This document shows positions 60,339-64,000 of a DNA stretch of 64,000 nt, piece by piece. Within the stretch, counting starts at the first letter, position 1, and every line of letters begins with the position of its first letter. Source of the stretch: Microbacterium timonense (GTDB taxonomy: Bacteria; Actinomycetota; Actinomycetes; Actinomycetales; Microbacteriaceae); NCBI RefSeq assembly GCF_900292075.1, contig NZ_OLMV01000002.1, positions 496,001 to 560,000 on the forward strand. Direction: 5' to 3'. The position numbers and the translations under genes are program-made. A model generated the notes under the pieces. The model searched no databases and was not told the origin of the DNA. It worked only from the letters and a program-made list of their open reading frames with translations.

Positions 60339-61316
60339 ATGACCTGGCTCGTGACCGGAGGCGCCGGCTACATCGGCGCCCACATCGTCCGCGCGCTCGC
60401 CGGCGCGGGCCTCGCTCCCATCGTGATCGACGACCTGTCCAGCGGCCATGCCGGGTTCGTGCCCGACGGCGTGCCGCTGGTGCAGGGCTCGATCCTCGAC
60501 CGCGAGCTCGTCGAAGCAACCCTGCGCGAGCACGGCGTCGTCGGTGTGATCCACCTGGCCGGGTTCAAGTACGCCGGCGTCTCCGTGCAGCGCCCACTGC
60601 ACACGTACGCGCAGAACGTCGAGGGAACACGCGCACTGCTGGAGGCGATGCAGGCGGCTGAGGTCGCGAACCTGGTCTTCTCCTCGTCGGCCGCCGTCTA
60701 CGGCACCCCCGACGTCCCACTCGTGACCGAGGACCTCCCCAAGCGCCCGGCGTCTCCGTACGGCGAGTCCAAGCTCATCGGCGAATGGCTGATCCGCGAC
60801 CAGGCGGTCGCCACCGCCTCATCGGACCACCCGCTCCGCTACACCGCACTGCGCTACTTCAACGTGGTGGGCTCGGGCGACCCCGCCGTCTACGACACCA
60901 GTCCGCACAACCTGTTCCCGCTCGTGTTCGAGGCGCTCCTGGAGGGGCGCACGCCGAGGATCAACGGCGACGACTACGACACCCCCGACGGGACGAACGT
61001 GCGCGACTACGTGCACGTCGCCGACATCGCCGCCGCGCACGTCGCGGCCGCTCAGCGACTGCTGGCCGGCGAGCCCATCGAGCCGGCGTACAACCTCGGC
61101 TCCCAGAACGGGCTCAGCGTGCGCGAGATCATGGACGCGATGGCGCGCGTGACCGGCATCGACTTCACGCCCGAGATCGCCCCGCGCCGCGCCGGCGACC
61201 CGGATCGCATCGTCGCCACCGGCGAGCTGGCCGCGCGCGACCTGGACTGGAAGAACCGCTACACGGTGGACGAGATGGTCCGCTCCGGCTGGGAGGCCCG
61301 CCGGGCCGCCGGCTGA
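60339..61316 (+). CDS. galE: UDP-glucose 4-epimerase
   Basis: A 325-residue epimerase interconverting UDP-galactose and UDP-glucose. NAD motif WLVTGGAGYIGAHIVRALAG, Ser in VFSSSAAVYGTP, catalytic Tyr141-xxx-Lys145 in SPYGESKLIGEW, and the substrate region YFNVVGSGDPAVYDTSPHNL. Start MTWLVTGGAGYIG is standard. It ends before a strong hairpin and a convergent lacI gene. With galT and galK it completes the Leloir pathway. Confidence 0.94.
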   Translation: MTWLVTGGAGYIGAHIVRALAGAGLAPIVIDDLSSGHAGFVPDGVPLVQGSILDRELVEATLREHGVVGVIHLAGFKYAGVSVQRPLHTYAQNVEGTRALLEAMQAAEVANLVFSSSAAVYGTPDVPLVTEDLPKRPASPYGESKLIGEWLIRDQAVATASSDHPLRYTALRYFNVVGSGDPAVYDTSPHNLFPLVFEALLEGRTPRINGDDYDTPDGTNVRDYVHVADIAAAHVAAAQRLLAGEPIEPAYNLGSQNGLSVREIMDAMARVTGIDFTPEIAPRRAGDPDRIVATGELAARDLDWKNRYTVDEMVRSGWEARRAAG

Positions 61317-61355
61317 GTCCCGCCGCCCCGCCGCCTCGTCCGCAGCGCTGTCGCG

Positions 61356-61382
61356 GCCGGTGCGGCACGCGGCCGCACCGGC
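61356..61382. terminator. bidirectional hairpin between galE and lacI
   Basis: A perfect 11-bp stem GCCGGTGCGGC / GCCGCACCGGC with loop ACGCG lies in the 121-bp convergent intergene; no T-run. Confidence 0.75.
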
Positions 61383-61437
61383 TCAGCGGGCGGCGGCACC
61401 GGCTCACGGCTGCAAGGCCCAGCGCCGGCGTCTCGGC

Positions 61438-62433
61438 TCAGCGGGCGACGGGTGACGTGCTCGCCCGCACGACGAGGCGGGTGGACACGGTCTCGAACGT
61501 CGCCGCGCCGCCGGCCTCGATGCCGTCGATGAGCACGGCCACGGCACGGGCGCCCAGCGCATCGAAGTCCTGGTGCACCGTGGTGAGCGGAGGACGGTAG
61601 TCCGCGGCATCCGCGAGGTCGTCGAAGCCGACCACGCTCACCTCGCCCGGCACGTCGCGGCCGGCCTCCGCCAGTGCACGCAGCAGTCCCAGCGCCATCT
61701 GGTCGTTCGCCGCGAAGACGGCGGTGGCCCCGTCGTCGATGAGAGCGGATGCCGCGGCGAACCCCGAGCCCGACGTCCAGTCGCCGCGCACCACCGCGGG
61801 CGCCGGCGCCCCGGCGCCCGCCAAGGCGTCGCGCCACCCGCGCTCCCGCTCCGCGGCGGCGAAGGATCGGGCGGGGCCTGCGAGGTGGTGGACCGTGGAA
61901 TGACCGGACGTCAGAAGGTGCTCCACCGCCAGCCGCGCCCCGCCGGCGTGGTCGGTCTCGACGACGCTGAAGCGGTCATCGCGCGGGGAGTCGACGACCA
62001 CGAGGCGCAGTCCCGCGGCCGGAAGGTCCGCCTGACGCACACGCTCGGTCGCCTCGTTCAGCACGATCGCGCCGTCCACCCCCTGCTCGGCGAGGCGTTC
62101 GAACGCCGTGGTCGCCTCGCCGTCGGCGCCGAGGGTGACGACCGTGAGTGCGTAGCCGCGGGCTGCGGCGGCGTCTGCCACCGCCTGCAGCATGCGGGAG
62201 TTGCCCACCGACGCGAGCGTCGACACCACGAGCCCGACGGTCTGCGTGCGACCCGTCCGCAGCGCCCGGGCGGCGCGGTGCGGGCGGTAGCCGAGCGCGG
62301 CCATGGCGGCCTCCACGCGCCGGCGTGTCTCGGGATCGACGCGCGGGCTGGCGTTGACGACGCGTGAGACGGTCTGCCCCGACACTCCGGCGCGCGCCGC
62401 GACGTCGGCCATCGACACCCGCCTGGCGTTCAC
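61438..62433 (-). CDS. LacI-family regulator of the gal genes
   Basis: A 331-residue repressor. HTH SMADVAARAGVSGQTVSRVV then NASPRVDPETRRRVE; sensor with TVGLVVSTLASVGNSRMLQA and VVGFDDLADAADYRPPLTTV. It is divergent from galT-galK, with paired operator-like sites in between, so it is likely the galactose repressor (inference). Confidence 0.88.
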   Translation of the reverse strand: MNARRVSMADVAARAGVSGQTVSRVVNASPRVDPETRRRVEAAMAALGYRPHRAARALRTGRTQTVGLVVSTLASVGNSRMLQAVADAAAARGYALTVVTLGADGEATTAFERLAEQGVDGAIVLNEATERVRQADLPAAGLRLVVVDSPRDDRFSVVETDHAGGARLAVEHLLTSGHSTVHHLAGPARSFAAAERERGWRDALAGAGAPAPAVVRGDWTSGSGFAAASALIDDGATAVFAANDQMALGLLRALAEAGRDVPGEVSVVGFDDLADAADYRPPLTTVHQDFDALGARAVAVLIDGIEAGGAATFETVSTRLVVRASTSPVAR

Positions 62434-62530
62434 CGCTCACCCCCGTCCACCCGGATGTCCGACCGCTCGGCGGCTGCGGCATCCGTCTGTACGCCGTCCT
62501 GGCGTGCACGAACTCCGCATCGGTGGTCCG

Positions 62531-62575
62531 TGTTGACGCTAACATAGCCGATCCCGTACCGTGTTTACGTGAACA
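62531..62575 (+). promoter_or_regulatory. galT promoter with paired operators, probably leaderless
   Basis: -35 TTGACG (62533-62538), 18-bp spacer, -10 TACCGT (62557-62562). Operator-like TGTTGACGCTAACA (62531-62544) and TGTTTACGTGAACA (62562-62575) share TGTTNACGNNAACA and start 31 bp apart. The second overlaps the -10 and the GTG start. The predicted transcription start falls at or next to the GTG, with no ribosome site, so the message is probably leaderless. Confidence 0.65.
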
Positions 62576-63765
62576 TTCCGGAGTTCGGGACGGATGCCGC
62601 CGCCGACGCACCTCAGAACCTCGGCGCCGGCGTCGTCAAGCGCGCGACACGGCTGGCCGACGGCCGCGAGCTCATCTACTACGACGACCCCGGCACCACC
62701 CTCGGCCCCGACCGCGCCATCGACGCACGGGAGCTGGCGCCCCGGCCCGAGACGGCGACGATGCGGCGCGATGTGCTGACCGGCGACTGGGTCTCCATCG
62801 CCGCCGCCCGCCAGAACCGCGCGTTCCTGCCGCCTGCCGAGCTCGACCCGCTGGCGCCGCAGACGTCGACCAACCCGTCGGAGATCCCGTCCCGCTACGA
62901 CGTCGCGGTGTTCGAGAACAAGTCCCCCTCGTTCGGGCCGGCCCTGGCATCCGCTCACGGGGACGCTCCCGCGGGGGCCGACGCTCCGCGCGACCTGGAG
63001 GACCTCGTCGCTCCCGGGCTGGGCCGCACCCGCACCAGTGTCGGGCGATGCGAGGTCGTGTGCTTCAGCCCCGAGCACTCCGGATCGTTCGGCACCCTGA
63101 CGCCCACGCGGGCGCGCACGGTCATCGAGGCCTGGGCCGATCGCACGGCCGCCCTCTCGGAGCTTCCCGGCGTGGAGCAGGTGTTCCCCTTCGAGAACCG
63201 TGGCGAGGCGATCGGGGTGACGCTCCCCCACCCGCACGGACAGATCTACGCCTACCCGTACATCACGCCCCGCACGGCCGGCCTGCTCGCGTCGATCGAC
63301 CGTGAAGGACCTGACCTGTTCGAGCGGATCCTCGCCTTCGAGCGCGCCGGCGAGCGCGTCATCCTCGAGGGCGAGCACTGGACGGCCTTCGTGCCGTTCG
63401 CGGCACGCTGGCCCGTCGAGGTGCACTTGCTGCCGCACCGTCACGTCGCCGACTTCGCCGAGACGACCGACGCCGAGCGCGACGAGCTCGCCCCGCTCTA
63501 CCTGCGGCTGCTGCGTGGTGTGGACGCGCTGTACGAGACGCCGACGCCGTACATCGCGGCGTGGCATCAGGCGCCCGTGCACCGCGGCCGCGACACCGCG
63601 CGGCTGCACCTGCAGCTGACGTCGCCCCGACGGGCCGCCGACAAGCTCAAGTTCCTCGCCGGATCCGAGGCCGCCATGGGCGCTTGGATCGGCGACATCC
63701 CGCCCGAGACGGCCGCCGCGAGGCTGCGCGAGGCCGTCGCATCCATCCCCGAGGAGACCCTGTGA
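62569..63765 (+). CDS. galT: galactose-1-phosphate uridylyltransferase
   Basis: A 398-residue GalT transferring UMP between UDP-glucose and galactose-1-phosphate. The nucleophile His223 is in [15 protein letters not shown], preceded by [13 protein letters not shown]; other marks are [20 protein letters not shown] and the C-terminal [13 protein letters not shown] start lies within an operator-like palindrome. Its stop overlaps the galK start (GTGA). Confidence 0.95.
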   Translation: MNIPEFGTDAAADAPQNLGAGVVKRATRLADGRELIYYDDPGTTLGPDRAIDARELAPRPETATMRRDVLTGDWVSIAAARQNRAFLPPAELDPLAPQTSTNPSEIPSRYDVAVFENKSPSFGPALASAHGDAPAGADAPRDLEDLVAPGLGRTRTSVGRCEVVCFSPEHSGSFGTLTPTRARTVIEAWADRTAALSELPGVEQVFPFENRGEAIGVTLPHPHGQIYAYPYITPRTAGLLASIDREGPDLFERILAFERAGERVILEGEHWTAFVPFAARWPVEVHLLPHRHVADFAETTDAERDELAPLYLRLLRGVDALYETPTPYIAAWHQAPVHRGRDTARLHLQLTSPRRAADKLKFLAGSEAAMGAWIGDIPPETAAARLREAVASIPEETL

Positions 63766-64000
63766 CCGCCACCGACACCCGCACCGCCGGCGCCGCGCGC
63801 GCCCTGTTCAGGGAACGCTTCGGCACCGAGGCGACCGGCACCTGGTCGGCGCCCGGCCGCGTCAACCTCATCGGGGAGCACACTGACTACAACGACGGAT
63901 TCGTGCTGCCGTTCGCCATCCAGCACCGCACGCACGTGGCGCTCGCGCCGCGCGCCGACCACCGCATCCGTGTCGCGACGGGGTTCCCCGGAGCCGCCGA
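63762..64000 (+). CDS. galK: galactokinase (3' end outside window)
   Basis: The first 79 codons of a GHMP kinase. The galactokinase signature [20 protein letters not shown] appears near residue 35, with the substrate-binding Glu-His and Asp. It phosphorylates galactose at C1. GTG start coupled to galT. Truncated by the window edge. Confidence 0.93.
   Translation, partial: MTATDTRTAGAARALFRERFGTEATGTWSAPGRVNLIGEHTDYNDGFVLPFAIQHRTHVALAPRADHRIRVATGFPGAA

Overview
The window is high-GC DNA with dense genes, many GTG starts, 4-bp ATGA/GTGA gene overlaps, several LacI regulators and sugar ABC importers. It also has paired LCP cell-wall ligases and F420-type enzymes. This points to an actinobacterium, most likely Microbacterium or a close Microbacteriaceae relative (inference; no rRNA is present).

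Left part (1-8.8 kb): a catabolic locus around an AraC regulator. One half is CoA-thioester chemistry: two 3-hydroxyacyl-CoA dehydrogenases, a MenB/BadI-like crotonase and a short acyl-CoA dehydrogenase that lacks the usual catalytic Glu. The other half is the hydroxyquinol branch: FAD phenol hydroxylase, maleylacetate reductase and hydroxyquinol 1,2-dioxygenase. It is followed by a dodecin gene. At 8.8-10.4 kb lie a frameshifted pseudogene and a broken tyrosine integrase next to the 3' end of a tRNA-Ser, which is the scar of an integrated element.

Housekeeping part (10.5-18.6 kb): tRNA-Ser(GCU), two LCP ligases, tRNA-Ser(UGA), a HAD phosphatase, serS, a diacylglycerol-kinase-like lipid kinase and a DUF559 nuclease-like gene flanked by two copies of a 60-bp palindrome. 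At 18.7-25.7 kb is an alpha-glucoside operon (GH13 enzyme, binding protein, two permeases) with its LacI regulator and matching operator-like repeats. At 25.8-32.6 kb are an aldo/keto reductase, three F420/flavin-type proteins, pheA, pgm and a small membrane stress protein.

Right part (32.8-64 kb): a carbohydrate island. It holds a DUF6807 protein, a LacI regulator, an ABC exporter, three Gfo/Idh/MocA dehydrogenases, a sugar ABC importer with DUF624 protein and GH42 beta-galactosidase, and an operon of oxidoreductase, DUF993 aldolase-like protein and TIM-barrel isomerase. Two more LacI genes follow. A tightly overlapping operon then encodes an oxidative sugar-acid route (dehydrogenase, enolase-superfamily dehydratase, KdgD-like dehydratase/decarboxylase, ketoglutarate-semialdehyde dehydrogenase). 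Next come glycerate kinase, a ThuA protein and the Leloir genes galE, galT and galK with a divergent LacI regulator. GH42, GalK, GalT, GalE and Pgm together would take beta-galactosides to glucose-6-phosphate. Many promoters here share a cre/LacI-like operator, so the island behaves like one regulon set. Neither importer operon encodes its ATPase.

Outside the genes the window is rich in palindromes: four copies of a 60-bp element, three tandem copies of a 68-bp element, two copies of a third family, and a fourth family that also forms the end of one gene. The 7-mer GGATGCC (either strand) is strikingly over-represented, also inside coding sequence.
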